59,301 bases of DNA, from contig NZ_FMZH01000021.1 of the NCBI RefSeq assembly GCF_900101435.1, forward strand, positions 1 to 59,301, read 5' to 3'. The stretch is from Pedobacter soli. Lineage in GTDB: Bacteria; Bacteroidota; Bacteroidia; Sphingobacteriales; Sphingobacteriaceae. Position numbers and translations under genes: made by a program. Positions 33,416-41,962 of the stretch are shown piece after piece. How positions within the stretch are numbered: the first letter of the stretch is position 1; every line of letters starts with the position of its first letter. The notes under the pieces are model-generated. The model was given only the letters and a program-made list of their open reading frames with translations, searched no databases and had not been told where the DNA came from.

Positions 33416-33526
33416 ATGAGCAAAGAAATACTCGAATTTTCTGTACAGGTAGATGAAAAGTTTGACCTGAAATTTAACTGGCTGGATGGTTTCTGGGGCG
33501 CCGCATTTAAATTTTTCGGAAAATAA
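33416..33526 (+). CDS. Possible small protein of 36 residues
   Basis: An ATG at 33416 opens a 36-codon frame to TAA at 33524-33526. The codons are those used in neighbouring genes, AAAGG lies about 10 bases upstream, and TATTATTG at 33385-33392 is one change from the -7 box. The peptide is acidic at first and ends in an amphipathic, Phe/Trp-rich tail (WLDGFWGAAFKFFGK). No family was recognised. It sits in an otherwise gene-free stretch of 535 bp (33201-33735). A minus-strand frame over the same bases has no coding-like features. Chance occurrence cannot be excluded. Confidence 0.4.
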   Translation: MSKEILEFSVQVDEKFDLKFNWLDGFWGAAFKFFGK

Positions 33527-33720
33527 TTTTTGAAACCAAAATTTTCATAACGGATATCCAGTCCTTCAGGGATGATATTGTCCATTTTTTTTGTGCCGGT
33601 ATCTAAGCTTTCTACCTTTTTGATCTCCTTGCTTCTGTCTTATCTTCAATAGTTTAGTTCTTCTGGGTCCACATTTTTAACCCTCCGCCTTTCGACCCTT
33701 AACCTTTTACCTCTTTTTTC

Positions 33721-33728
33721 TATCTTTG
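33721..33728 (+). promoter_or_regulatory. Bacteroidota -7 element for rlmD
   Basis: TATCTTTG fits TAnnTTTG and is only 7 bases from the ATG at 33736, suggesting a leaderless or nearly leaderless transcript. Confidence 0.6.
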
Positions 33729-33735
33729 CAAAATA

Positions 33736-35148
33736 ATGAGTAGAAGAAAACCAGGTACGGTAACAATAGTTCCAAACGTACAAATAATCGATATTGCTGA
33801 AGAAGGAAAAGGTGTTGGCAAAGCCGACGAGTTGGTGATTTTTGTGGATAAGGCAGTTCCAGGCGATGTAGTGGATGTACGCTTAACCAAAAAGAAGAAG
33901 AATTTCGCTGAAGCGGTAATTGAGCAGCTTCATGAAAAATCTGATTTACGTACCGATCCTTTTTGTGCTCATTTCGGAACCTGTGGCGGTTGCAAATGGC
34001 AGCACATGGGCTACGAATCCCAGTTAAAATTTAAACAGAAAAATGTAGAGGCTGCTTTGCAGCGCCTGGGTAAGATAGATACCTCTCATACGGAGCCGAT
34101 TTTAGGTTCTGCTAATGACCGTTACTATCGCAATAAGCTTGAATTTACTTTTTCTAACAAACGCTGGTTAGAAAAAACCGATGTAGAACGCGACGAAGAT
34201 TTTGATATGAATGCCCTGGGCTTTCACGTACCCCTGCGTTTTGATAAGATTTTAGATATTGAGCATTGTTATTTGCAGGCCGAACCTTCCAACTCAATCA
34301 GGAATGCGGTAAGAAAGTACGCTTTAGAAAACGGGTTATCGTTTTACGATTTACGTAACCACGAAGGGGTACTGCGTAATCTTATTATCCGTACTTCATC
34401 TACTGGGGAAGTAATGATAGCAGTAGTTTTTGCTTATCCTGAACAAGAGCAGATAGATGGTTTAATGAATTTCCTTAAAACAGAATTTCCGCAAATTACT
34501 TCATTGCTTTATATCGTTAACCAAAAGAAAAACGATACCATTTTCGATCAGGAAGTAATAGTATTTGCAGGTCGCGATCATATTTTCGAAGAAATGGACG
34601 GTATTCGCTTCAAAATTGGCGTAAAATCATTCTACCAAACGAACTCTGATCAAGCTTTCGAATTGTATAAAATTACCCGCGATTTTGCTGAATTTAAAGG
34701 CGATGAGCTGGTTTATGATTTATATACTGGTGCAGGAACCATTGCCAATTTTGTGGCTAAAAATGTAAAGCAGGTAGTAGGGGTAGAGTATGTGCCAACT
34801 GCTATTGAAGATGCTAAATTCAATTCTGAGCTCAATGGAATTGACAATACGATCTTTTATGCCGGTGATATGAAAGATATTCTAACTGCAGAATTTATTG
34901 CCAGTCATGGCAAGCCTGATGTGGTAATTACCGATCCGCCGAGGGCTGGTATGCACGCCGATGTAGTGCAGCGCCTGCTGGAAATGGAAGCCGAAAAAAT
35001 TGTTTACGTAAGCTGTAATGCCGCAACCCAGGCCAGAGACCTCGAGTTGTTAAAAGAAAAATACGATGTTGCACGCATTAAGCCTGTGGATATGTTCCCG
35101 CACACGCAGCATGTAGAGAATGTCGTACTATTAAGGTTAAAATCATAA
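33736..35148 (+). CDS. rlmD: 23S rRNA (uracil-C5)-methyltransferase, RlmD/RumA type
   Basis: A 470-residue enzyme with an N-terminal TRAM domain (residues about 12-65), the [4Fe-4S]-binding cysteines C77, C83, C86 and C178 (CAHFGTCGGCKWQHMGY), and a C-terminal Rossmann methyltransferase domain. The SAM region is VYDLYTGAGTIANF, the catalytic region is ITDPPRAGMH, and the catalytic cysteine lies in IVYVSCNAATQARDL. It makes m5U in 23S rRNA (position 1939 for RlmD). RlmCD-type dual-site activity cannot be excluded. Confidence 0.93.
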   Translation: MSRRKPGTVTIVPNVQIIDIAEEGKGVGKADELVIFVDKAVPGDVVDVRLTKKKKNFAEAVIEQLHEKSDLRTDPFCAHFGTCGGCKWQHMGYESQLKFKQKNVEAALQRLGKIDTSHTEPILGSANDRYYRNKLEFTFSNKRWLEKTDVERDEDFDMNALGFHVPLRFDKILDIEHCYLQAEPSNSIRNAVRKYALENGLSFYDLRNHEGVLRNLIIRTSSTGEVMIAVVFAYPEQEQIDGLMNFLKTEFPQITSLLYIVNQKKNDTIFDQEVIVFAGRDHIFEEMDGIRFKIGVKSFYQTNSDQAFELYKITRDFAEFKGDELVYDLYTGAGTIANFVAKNVKQVVGVEYVPTAIEDAKFNSELNGIDNTIFYAGDMKDILTAEFIASHGKPDVVITDPPRAGMHADVVQRLLEMEAEKIVYVSCNAATQARDLELLKEKYDVARIKPVDMFPHTQHVENVVLLRLKS

Positions 35149-35216
35149 GATGTAAAATAGAAGATGTATGCTGGAACTTTACAACGTTTCAACATTCAAC
35201 CTTTCAACAACAAAAA

Positions 35217-35624
35217 ATGGATAGAGAAGAATTGTTAAGCGCAACACCAGAAGACGGTGGGACGCCTCAAAAGAAACACGAAAGTCCGCTGGTAAGTTTG
35301 GAAAAGGACCTGGAGCTTTATACCGATGCGATAAAAGAAGTGGCTATAGAGATTATGGTTGAAGGCATTTCGGCGTACCCTATTTTTATTGCACATCAGC
35401 ACGAAGTGAATATTGGTGAGCTGATTTTAAATAAAGAAGAACTTAATACCAATTGGACAATACAGGCTTCTACTTTAGAAGAATTTGTAGAGAAAGGAAT
35501 TATCAGTAAAGAGAAAAAAGAACCCTTTTTAAAAGTTTATAAAAAGCCTGAAGATTTTATGTGCGTATTCGTGATTGTTCCGGAAGGTGCCAATTTTATT
35601 TATTACCCGTATAAGAAAAGATAG
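35217..35624 (+). CDS. Conserved hypothetical protein
   Basis: A 135-residue acidic protein with no signal peptide or membrane segment. It has an alternating strand-helix pattern: IEIMVEGISAYPIFIAHQHE, TNWTIQASTLEEFVEKGII and F-M-C-V-F-V-I-V-P-E near the end. I do not recognise a characterised family. It follows rlmD by 68 bp and may be cotranscribed. Confidence 0.7.
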   Translation: MDREELLSATPEDGGTPQKKHESPLVSLEKDLELYTDAIKEVAIEIMVEGISAYPIFIAHQHEVNIGELILNKEELNTNWTIQASTLEEFVEKGIISKEKKEPFLKVYKKPEDFMCVFVIVPEGANFIYYPYKKR

Positions 35625-35713
35625 TCTGGAGTCAGTAGTCCGGAGCCTAGGTATATAATGTCGTACAAATCGGTGTAATCCTTCAATCTGTGCAATCCCC
35701 CTAAAAAAACAAA

Positions 35714-35739
35714 CGCTGCTTTGTATCCACAAAGCAGCG
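35714..35739 (-). terminator. Terminator of the GIN-domain gene
   Basis: A perfect 11-bp stem (CGCTGCTTTGT with ACAAAGCAGCG) and a 4-base loop. Read on the minus strand it is followed by TTTGTTTTTTT, a classical intrinsic terminator for the gene that ends at 35768. Confidence 0.88.
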
Positions 35740-35767
35740 AGTTATCATTAAACTAAACTAAATTTTC

Positions 35768-36472
35768 TTAATTCACGTGTCTCACATCTCCGCTTTTTGA
35801 GCTCGATGTTTTCTTCAGTGATGCATTTCCTTTATAATGTACGTCGCCACCGCCGCTTGCTGAAGCTTCAAGGCCTTTGTTTACGTAAATAGCCACATCT
35901 GAACCTCCAGACGCTTGTACTTTGGCATAATTGGTAATAAAACCGTAAGCATCAATATCACTTCCTCCGCTTGATTGGATGGTCATGTTTTCGGCTTTGC
36001 CTTTTAAATCGATATCGCTGCCACCGCTCGATTGGATGGATAAATCATTACAAACCACATCCAGTTTCAGGTCTGAACCGCCAGAAGAACGGATAGCCAG
36101 TTTATCTGTTTTTAATTGATTCTGGGTAAATACATCCGAACCGCCCGATGCAGCAATCGTATTTAAGCTTTTATAGGTTACATAAGCTTTAATTACGCGG
36201 TTTTTAAACAGTCCACCCCAATTAATACCATCTTTAAATTTGATGTTTACATTGGCTCCGTTTTGTTCTACTACAATGTTTTTCAGGGTTTCGCTATCAG
36301 ATTGAATGCTTACGCCTTCATTTCCACCTTGGGTAAGGTATAAGTCTATTCCGCTGCTAATACCGATGCTGTTAAAGTTTTTCACGGCAACATTTTTAGT
36401 TTCCTGTGCTCTGGCCATATAGCTACTCACGATCACAAATAAAATGATTGCAGATTGGGTAAGGGTTTTCAT
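35768..36472 (-). CDS. GIN-domain (DUF2807) exported protein
   Basis: A 234-residue protein with a signal peptide (cleavage likely after ARA, residue 22). The mature part is a beta-helix-like domain with a repeating S-S-G-G-S-D motif at about 20-residue spacing (ASGGSD, SSGGSD and so on, seven times), the mark of the head-GIN/DUF2807 family. The proteins are presumed to bind extracellular ligands, but no function is established. It has its own hairpin terminator and is transcribed toward the rlmD block. Confidence 0.88.
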   Translation of the reverse strand: MKTLTQSAIILFVIVSSYMARAQETKNVAVKNFNSIGISSGIDLYLTQGGNEGVSIQSDSETLKNIVVEQNGANVNIKFKDGINWGGLFKNRVIKAYVTYKSLNTIAASGGSDVFTQNQLKTDKLAIRSSGGSDLKLDVVCNDLSIQSSGGSDIDLKGKAENMTIQSSGGSDIDAYGFITNYAKVQASGGSDVAIYVNKGLEASASGGGDVHYKGNASLKKTSSSKSGDVRHVN

Positions 36473-36661
36473 AGTGCTCTTCGTTAAATGATTATTAGAC
36501 TGGCAAACCTGGTTTTTAGGGTAATAACAGCCTGGGATTTTGTTTTTGGTATTAATAAGACGCAGTTAAGGTCAAAACGTTGCAGGCAATCGAAATTATT
36601 TTTCAAATAGTTTGAATTTCATCCTTAAAATCGTTCTTTTTGTATTCAACCTTTTAATACA

Positions 36662-37171
36662 ATGGCCGCATCACAATTACTTATTCTAAACAAGAAACAA
36701 ATTCAACAAAAGATAGATCGTATCGCTTATCAGATTTTAGAAGATAACCTGAACGAAAAAGAAATTGTGCTTGCCGGAATTTGGGACCGCGGCTATAAAC
36801 TGGCCTTGAGGTTAGAAAAAGTGCTTAAAAAAATCTCTGGCTTTAAAGTAACATTGCTACGCATCGATTTGCAAAAAGAGAGCAGCAAGCTGGTAGCCTC
36901 AACTGATTTAGACGAAAGCCACTGGAAAAACAAAGTGATCATCATTGTTGATGATGTTTTAAACAGTGGCAAAACCTTAGCTTATGGCTTGGGCGTTTTC
37001 TTAAATACACCGCATAAAAAAATACGTACGGTGGTTTTGGTGGATAGAAGCCATAAAATTTTTCCTATTGCAACCGATTTTGTTGGCCTCGAACTGGCAA
37101 CCATTTTAAAAGAGCATGTAGATGTGGTAATGGATGTAGAAGGCGAAGAAGACCGGGTGTATTTGAGTTAA
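36662..37171 (+). CDS. Phosphoribosyltransferase-family protein
   Basis: A 169-residue type I PRTase. The PRPP-binding motif is VIIIVDDVLNSGKTL at residues 92-106. An upstream segment LAGIWDRGYKLALRL corresponds to the pyrophosphate-loop region. Overall it resembles PyrR-like PRTases, but a regulatory role in pyrimidine synthesis cannot be assumed, since no pyr genes are near. Monocistronic or the first gene of the carotenoid block; the next gene is 73 bp downstream. Confidence 0.85.
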   Translation: MAASQLLILNKKQIQQKIDRIAYQILEDNLNEKEIVLAGIWDRGYKLALRLEKVLKKISGFKVTLLRIDLQKESSKLVASTDLDESHWKNKVIIIVDDVLNSGKTLAYGLGVFLNTPHKKIRTVVLVDRSHKIFPIATDFVGLELATILKEHVDVVMDVEGEEDRVYLS

Positions 37172-37244
37172 GTGCAAATGTAAGACGTAACACGGATGCG
37201 TCAATACATTTGCAATTCACCTCATTTTTTTGCAATTTCCCGAA

Positions 37245-37868
37245 ATGTATCAACCCCGGAAAAATAATTTGATTTTTAGCTTTTTCTCCTGGTACATTCA
37301 GTTTATCATTAAAAAAGATTTCACAGCCTTTCATTTCGATAACATTGAAATCAAAACTGATGCTTCAATGCTTATTCTGGCCAATCATTTCAGCTGGTGG
37401 GATGGTTTTTTTATCTTTTACCTCAATAAAAAGGTGTTTAAAAAGCGGTTTCATGTATTGGTTAATGCCGATAATTACAATAAGGTTAGCTTTTTGAAAT
37501 ATTTAGGTGCTTTTGCTGCCGAAGGCAAAGGAAAAGATGTTTTAGATACCCTCAGTTACGCTGGCGAATTGTTAGATGATCCAAATAACCTCGTGCTCGT
37601 TTTTCCGCAGGGCAAATTGTATTCTAATCATTTAAAAAGTATCAGTTTCGAAAAAGGCGTTATGCAAATGATTAATGCCAGTAAAAAAAAGATCAATATC
37701 ATTTTTGCCGCCACATTTATCGATTACTTTGCCAAAAGAAAGCCCTCGGCACATACTTATCTCCAAAATTGGGAGACCGAAGAATATGTGAGCTTACAGT
37801 TGTTGAAAAGTGCGTACAATAAACATTACGATCAATCGGTTATTAAACAAACGCAAATTACTGAATGA
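37245..37868 (+). CDS. 1-acyl-glycerol-phosphate/CruD-like acyltransferase
   Basis: A 207-residue PlsC-like acyltransferase. The start used is the ATG at 37245; an upstream in-frame TTG is not preferred. The catalytic HX4D motif is H48-D53 in ILANHFSWWDG, and the acyl-acceptor loop is VFPQGK (about 119-124). It lacks the usual N-terminal membrane anchors of PlsC but has a hydrophobic N-terminus. It overlaps by 4 bp (ATGA) with a GT2 glycosyltransferase that overlaps cruF. The position suggests it acylates a carotenoid glycoside, as CruD does in green sulfur bacteria. Phospholipid acylation is the alternative. Confidence 0.8.
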   Translation: MYQPRKNNLIFSFFSWYIQFIIKKDFTAFHFDNIEIKTDASMLILANHFSWWDGFFIFYLNKKVFKKRFHVLVNADNYNKVSFLKYLGAFAAEGKGKDVLDTLSYAGELLDDPNNLVLVFPQGKLYSNHLKSISFEKGVMQMINASKKKINIIFAATFIDYFAKRKPSAHTYLQNWETEEYVSLQLLKSAYNKHYDQSVIKQTQITE

Positions 37869-38962
37869 CAATTTTTATTTACGCGGTACTGATTTTTCTG
37901 GTCATCAGGTTTTCGGTTACCGTTTTCAATTTTCTATCCAACCCTAAATTGCCTGGGGTAATTAAGCATTACCATCAGAAGGCTTCAATCCTGATTCCGG
38001 CACGGAATGAAGCTGATAATATACTCGACTTATTAATATCTATCCGCAATCAGGACTATACCAACTACGAGGTAATCGTTTTGGATGACAACAGTAGCGA
38101 TGAAACCTTTGCACTGGTAGAAGCGTTTTGTGTACAAAAACCCAATTTCAGGATCGTTAAAGGGCAAGAGCTTCCACCAAATTGGCTTGGGAAAAACTTT
38201 GCCTGCCACCAGCTTGCAGAATTGGCTACCGGAAATTACCTTTTATTTATTGATGCCGATGAAACCATCAATCGCGGACTGATTAACAGTTTAATTGCCC
38301 GCATGGAAACGGGGAACCTGGCATTGCTTAGCGTTTTTACCAATCAGGTGATGCTATCGATAGGTGAGCGCTTAACGGTACCTTTGATGCATTTTATTTT
38401 GCTAAACTTATTGCCGTTACGGTTGGTTAAACTTTCAAAAAATCCGGCATTTGCTGCGGCAAGCGGACAGTGTATGTTTTTTAATGCCCATAACTACAGC
38501 GAAAACCAGTGGCACGAAAAGGTAAAAGGGCAAGTTGTAGAGGATGTAGAGATTATGAAGCGTGTTAAACTCGAAAAATTTAATGCCGAAGCACTTTTAG
38601 CCAACGGACTGATTTATTGCAGGATGTACAAGGGACTGAACGAAAGTATTGCCGGTTTTAGTAAAAATTTACTCGCAGGTTTTGGTAATAACATCTTAAT
38701 CTTATTATTTTACCAGCTTTTGGTAACTATTGGTCCGGTAATTTTAATCTTAAACTTTAATGTTACTTTATTGGTGTTACCATTAACTTTAATAATTTTA
38801 AGTAGAATAATGATTTCTTATTTATCAGGACAAAATGTTTTGGTCAATTTGATATTGCATCCTTTTCAGATGTTATTCTTCTTAATTATTTCATTGATTT
38901 CTATAAAAAAGCATATTTTTAAAACAGGCACATGGAAGGGCAGAACGATCAAAACGATTTAA
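37865..38962 (+). CDS. GT2-family glycosyltransferase, CruC-like
   Basis: A 365-residue membrane-bound glycosyltransferase. A helix at residues 3-22 precedes the GT-A domain with ILIPARNEADNI (42-53), IVLDDNSSDET (71-81), ELPPNWLGKNFACHQL and the DxD motif at D130-D132 (LLFIDADET). A later VEDVEIMKRVK gives the acid/base region. Three helices close the protein. The P-P-x-W-L-G-K segment is seen in CruC and related glycosyltransferases that glycosylate membrane carotenoids or hopanoids. Gene overlaps of 4 bp (upstream) and 31 bp (downstream) tie it to the acyltransferase and CruF. Confidence 0.85.
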   Translation: MTIFIYAVLIFLVIRFSVTVFNFLSNPKLPGVIKHYHQKASILIPARNEADNILDLLISIRNQDYTNYEVIVLDDNSSDETFALVEAFCVQKPNFRIVKGQELPPNWLGKNFACHQLAELATGNYLLFIDADETINRGLINSLIARMETGNLALLSVFTNQVMLSIGERLTVPLMHFILLNLLPLRLVKLSKNPAFAAASGQCMFFNAHNYSENQWHEKVKGQVVEDVEIMKRVKLEKFNAEALLANGLIYCRMYKGLNESIAGFSKNLLAGFGNNILILLFYQLLVTIGPVILILNFNVTLLVLPLTLIILSRIMISYLSGQNVLVNLILHPFQMLFFLIISLISIKKHIFKTGTWKGRTIKTI

Positions 38963-39606
38963 AGGTTAAAAGAATTGCAGTTGCTGTAATTATCGTTTTT
39001 CATTTGGTTGGTTTGCTCGGCTTTTTAATTCCTGCTGCCCAACCTTATTTCCTTAAACTCGTTCCTTTCCATTTATTGCTGATGTTTGCCGTAATTGTTT
39101 TTGCCTACAATGCGGATGTTAAACGTTTGTTGTTATTTGTTTCGGGCGTTTTTCTATGCGGCTTTCTGGTCGAAGTTTTGGGTGTTCACACCGGTAAAAT
39201 ATTCGGCAGTTATTATTATGGGCCTACACTGGGTTACAAAATTGCTGCTGTGCCTTTGTTGATGGGGGTAAATTGGGTAATCCTGATTTTTAGTGTAGGG
39301 CAGATGATGAAGAGCCTGAAGATTAGAAACAGTATTCTCGCTTCTGCACTAGGCGCCCTCGCATTGGTTATTTTCGATTACTTTCTTGAACCTGTAGCCA
39401 TGAAATTTAACTATTGGCAATGGGACTGGCACGAAATCCCGGGTCAGAATTATGTGGCCTGGTTTATTGTTTCGGTTATTTTATTGAAGTTTTACTACGC
39501 ACTTGGCCTTAAGCAGCAAAAATACCTGGGTACAACAATGTTTGTGGCACAGTTTATCTTTTTTGTTGTCTTATACATGACAACGGGAACAAATATTTTT
39601 GCTTAA
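38932..39606 (+). CDS. cruF: CruF-like carotenoid 1',2'-hydratase
   Basis: A 224-residue membrane protein with six or seven helices, belonging to the carotenoid-biosynthesis DUF422 family. It contains EVLGVHTGKIFGSYYYGPTL and the loop F-D-Y-F-L-E-P-V-A-M-K-F, both characteristic of CruF/bisanhydrobacterioruberin hydratase. The enzyme adds water across the terminal double bond of the psi end group, giving a 1'-hydroxy group that the adjacent glycosyltransferase could use. It overlaps the GT gene by 31 bp. The ispH promoter lies over its stop codon. Confidence 0.88.
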   Translation: MEGQNDQNDLKVKRIAVAVIIVFHLVGLLGFLIPAAQPYFLKLVPFHLLLMFAVIVFAYNADVKRLLLFVSGVFLCGFLVEVLGVHTGKIFGSYYYGPTLGYKIAAVPLLMGVNWVILIFSVGQMMKSLKIRNSILASALGALALVIFDYFLEPVAMKFNYWQWDWHEIPGQNYVAWFIVSVILLKFYYALGLKQQKYLGTTMFVAQFIFFVVLYMTTGTNIFA

Positions 39607-39611
39607 TTTTG
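39604..39611 (+). promoter_or_regulatory. Internal -7 element for ispH
   Basis: TAATTTTG fits TAnnTTTG and includes the cruF stop codon, 7 bases before the ispH ATG at 39619. It implies ispH can be transcribed alone with almost no leader, in addition to any read-through. Confidence 0.5.
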
Positions 39612-39618
39612 CATTGCA

Positions 39619-40467
39619 ATGGGTTATAACTTACAGGTCAACATTGATAAATCATCAGGCTTTTGCTTTGGTGTAGTGTATGCCATAGAAATGGCCGAAG
39701 ACATTTTGGATAACGATGGTTATTTATATTGTTTAGGAGATATTGTACACAATGATGAAGAAGTAAAGCGGTTAACTAACCGGGGGCTGAAAATCATCGA
39801 TCACGAAATTTTAAAGAATTTACGCGATGAAAAAGTACTGATCAGGGCACATGGCGAAGCTCCATCTACTTATCAGCTGGCTTTAGAAAATAACCTTACC
39901 TTGATTGATGCCTCTTGTCCGGTGGTTTTAAAACTGCAGAACCGGATTAAAAACTCGCACGATGATGATGAGCAAGTACTTATTTTTGGCAAGCACGGCC
40001 ATGCCGAAGTAATTGGTTTGCAAGGGCAAACCGATGGTAAAGCAATTGTTTTTCAGGATTTGGCAGAACTCGATAATGTTGAATTACCTGCTAAGTTTAC
40101 CTTATATAGTCAAACCACTAAAAGCACCGATAAATTTTACCACATTAAAGATGAGTTATTGAGTCGTGGCTACGAGGTAAAGGCTAACGATACCATTTGC
40201 AGGCAAGTATCTAATCGTTATGAAGAACTGGAAGATTTTGTGAGCCATTACAATAAAATCGTTTTCGTATCAGGAAAAAAATCATCCAACGGTAAAGTAC
40301 TTTACGATGTATGTAAAAAATACAACGAAAATTCTTACTTCATTTCGAATGTTGAAGAGTTGGAGCAAAGCTGGTTTGCAGAAAATGATAAAGTAGGTAT
40401 CTGCGGTGCAACCTCTACGCCAATGTGGCTGATGGAAAAGGTAAAAGCCAGATTGGAAGAATATTAA
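39619..40467 (+). CDS. ispH: 4-Hydroxy-3-methylbut-2-enyl diphosphate reductase
   Basis: A 282-residue [Fe-S] enzyme, last step of the MEP pathway giving IPP and DMAPP. Cluster cysteines are placed at C16 (GFCFGV), C100 (DASCPVV) and C194 (DTICRQVSNR). Substrate-binding histidines lie in IVHND, IRAHGEAPS and FGKHGHAEVIG, and the C-terminal V-G-I-C-G-A-T-S-T-P-M is complete. It links isoprenoid supply to the carotenoid genes around it. Confidence 0.97.
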   Translation: MGYNLQVNIDKSSGFCFGVVYAIEMAEDILDNDGYLYCLGDIVHNDEEVKRLTNRGLKIIDHEILKNLRDEKVLIRAHGEAPSTYQLALENNLTLIDASCPVVLKLQNRIKNSHDDDEQVLIFGKHGHAEVIGLQGQTDGKAIVFQDLAELDNVELPAKFTLYSQTTKSTDKFYHIKDELLSRGYEVKANDTICRQVSNRYEELEDFVSHYNKIVFVSGKKSSNGKVLYDVCKKYNENSYFISNVEELEQSWFAENDKVGICGATSTPMWLMEKVKARLEEY

Positions 40468-40502
40468 TTATAAAAATCTATCCGTTAATAACTGTTATTT
40501 AG

Positions 40503-41036
40503 ATGAAAGCATTATTAATAATAGATATGCAGATTGGTAGTTTTAAACCTTACGATTTGCGATATGATACCTTAGGCGTTATTGAGCGAATAAATAAAAT
40601 ATCCAATTATTTCAGAAAGAATAGTGATCAGGTAATTTTTATCCAACATGATGGTTCTAAAGAGAATATTTTTCTGCCTCATACTTCAGATTGGAAACTT
40701 TTACCAGAATTAATCAAATGTGATACTGATCATGTGGTTTCAAAATCAGCTAATGATGCATTTTATAATACTCATTTAAATGAGATCCTATTTCAAAACA
40801 ACATTTCCGAACTATATATAGCAGGTTGTGCTACTGATTTTTGTGTCGATTCTACAGTGAAGTCGGCTATTACCAGAGATTACAATGTAACTGTTATTGA
40901 AGATGCACATACCACTGCCGATAGGCCACATTTAAGTGCAGTTAAAATCATTGAACATTACAATTGGATTTGGAGCGAGATGACGCCAACCAATTTTAAA
41001 GTTAAGGTTATCAAAACCAATGATGTTGCTTTTTAG
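40503..41036 (+). CDS. Isochorismatase-family cysteine hydrolase
   Basis: A 177-residue alpha/beta hydrolase-like protein. The catalytic triad can be placed at D8 (LLIIDMQ), K81 (VVSKSANDAF) and C114 (GCATDFCVDSTVKSA). This supports an amidase/nicotinamidase-like activity rather than a dead relative. The substrate is not predictable. The gene is AT-richer than its neighbours and interrupts ispH and crtW, which may point to later insertion. Confidence 0.85.
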   Translation: MKALLIIDMQIGSFKPYDLRYDTLGVIERINKISNYFRKNSDQVIFIQHDGSKENIFLPHTSDWKLLPELIKCDTDHVVSKSANDAFYNTHLNEILFQNNISELYIAGCATDFCVDSTVKSAITRDYNVTVIEDAHTTADRPHLSAVKIIEHYNWIWSEMTPTNFKVKVIKTNDVAF

Positions 41037-41076
41037 TTTGGTAAATAATAATAAAATTGATTTATTACTTTAAACC

Positions 41077-41748
41077 ATGGATAATAGAAAATCGTGGATT
41101 GGTTCTGTTGTAGCAATTTTGCTAATTGCCTGCTGGTTCATTTCACTTTTTTTCTTGTTAAACTGGCAGTTCAGTTGGACAAATCCTTTGGTTTACCTAA
41201 TGGTATTGATGCAAATGCATTTGTATACCGGTTTGTTTATTACCGCACACGATGCCATGCACGGTACAATTTCGGCCAATAAAAACTTAAACAATTTTTT
41301 CGGTTACCTTGCGGTATTTTTATATGCTGGTTTTTTCTATAATCGTTTGTACACCAAACACCATCAGCACCACAATCATGTACATACAGTAAACGATCCT
41401 GATTTTGCACCGCATGGTTTCTGGAAGTGGTATTTCAGGTTTATGCTCAATTATGTAACAGTAACACAGCTTATAATTATGGCTGTTGCCTATAATATTT
41501 TGAAAATCTGGGTTCCGGAGCAAAATCTGCTACTTTTTTGGGTATTGCCATCACTGCTAAGCACTTTTCAATTGTTTTATTTTGGCACTTATTTGCCACA
41601 TAAGGGCGAGCACGATAACGAATATCATTCGACCACACTCAGGAAAAACCATTTCGTTGCTTTCATTACATGCTACTTTTTTGGCTATCATTTAGAACAT
41701 CATCAAAAGCCGGGTATGCCCTGGTGGCAATTGTATAAGACAAAATAA
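41077..41748 (+). CDS. crtW: Beta-carotene 4-ketolase CrtW
   Basis: A 223-residue di-iron membrane oxygenase of the fatty-acid-desaturase superfamily. CrtW histidine boxes are complete: HDAMH (58-62), HHQHH (95-99), and YHLEHHQKPGMPWWQL (H205, H208, H209 within). The F-G-T-Y-L-P-H segment (169-175) and the P-W-W-Q-L ending separate CrtW from general desaturases. It introduces the 4-keto group on the beta ring. The size is slightly under the usual 240-260 residues, but no motif is lost. No crtY or crtZ is visible. Confidence 0.93.
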   Translation: MDNRKSWIGSVVAILLIACWFISLFFLLNWQFSWTNPLVYLMVLMQMHLYTGLFITAHDAMHGTISANKNLNNFFGYLAVFLYAGFFYNRLYTKHHQHHNHVHTVNDPDFAPHGFWKWYFRFMLNYVTVTQLIIMAVAYNILKIWVPEQNLLLFWVLPSLLSTFQLFYFGTYLPHKGEHDNEYHSTTLRKNHFVAFITCYFFGYHLEHHQKPGMPWWQLYKTK

Positions 41749-41962
41749 AAGCTATCTTGGTGTCAACTGTTACCAGCTGACGCTAGATCAGATTTCATAA
41801 TCAATGATTTGACAATTTCATAACCACCCGGGATAAACAAGTTGGGAATAATAGCCGTTAATATTATTTTCTGTTGACGAAAAAATGTTTTTCATCACTT
41901 TTTAACATAGGTTAAAAACAATAAATAAGCGATATTTGCGCAAATAACATATTTTAATATCA

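Noticed and set aside
33337..33585. 82-codon minus-strand frame opposite the small plus-strand gene
   Set aside because: Composition unlike protein; the plus-strand frame has better codon use.
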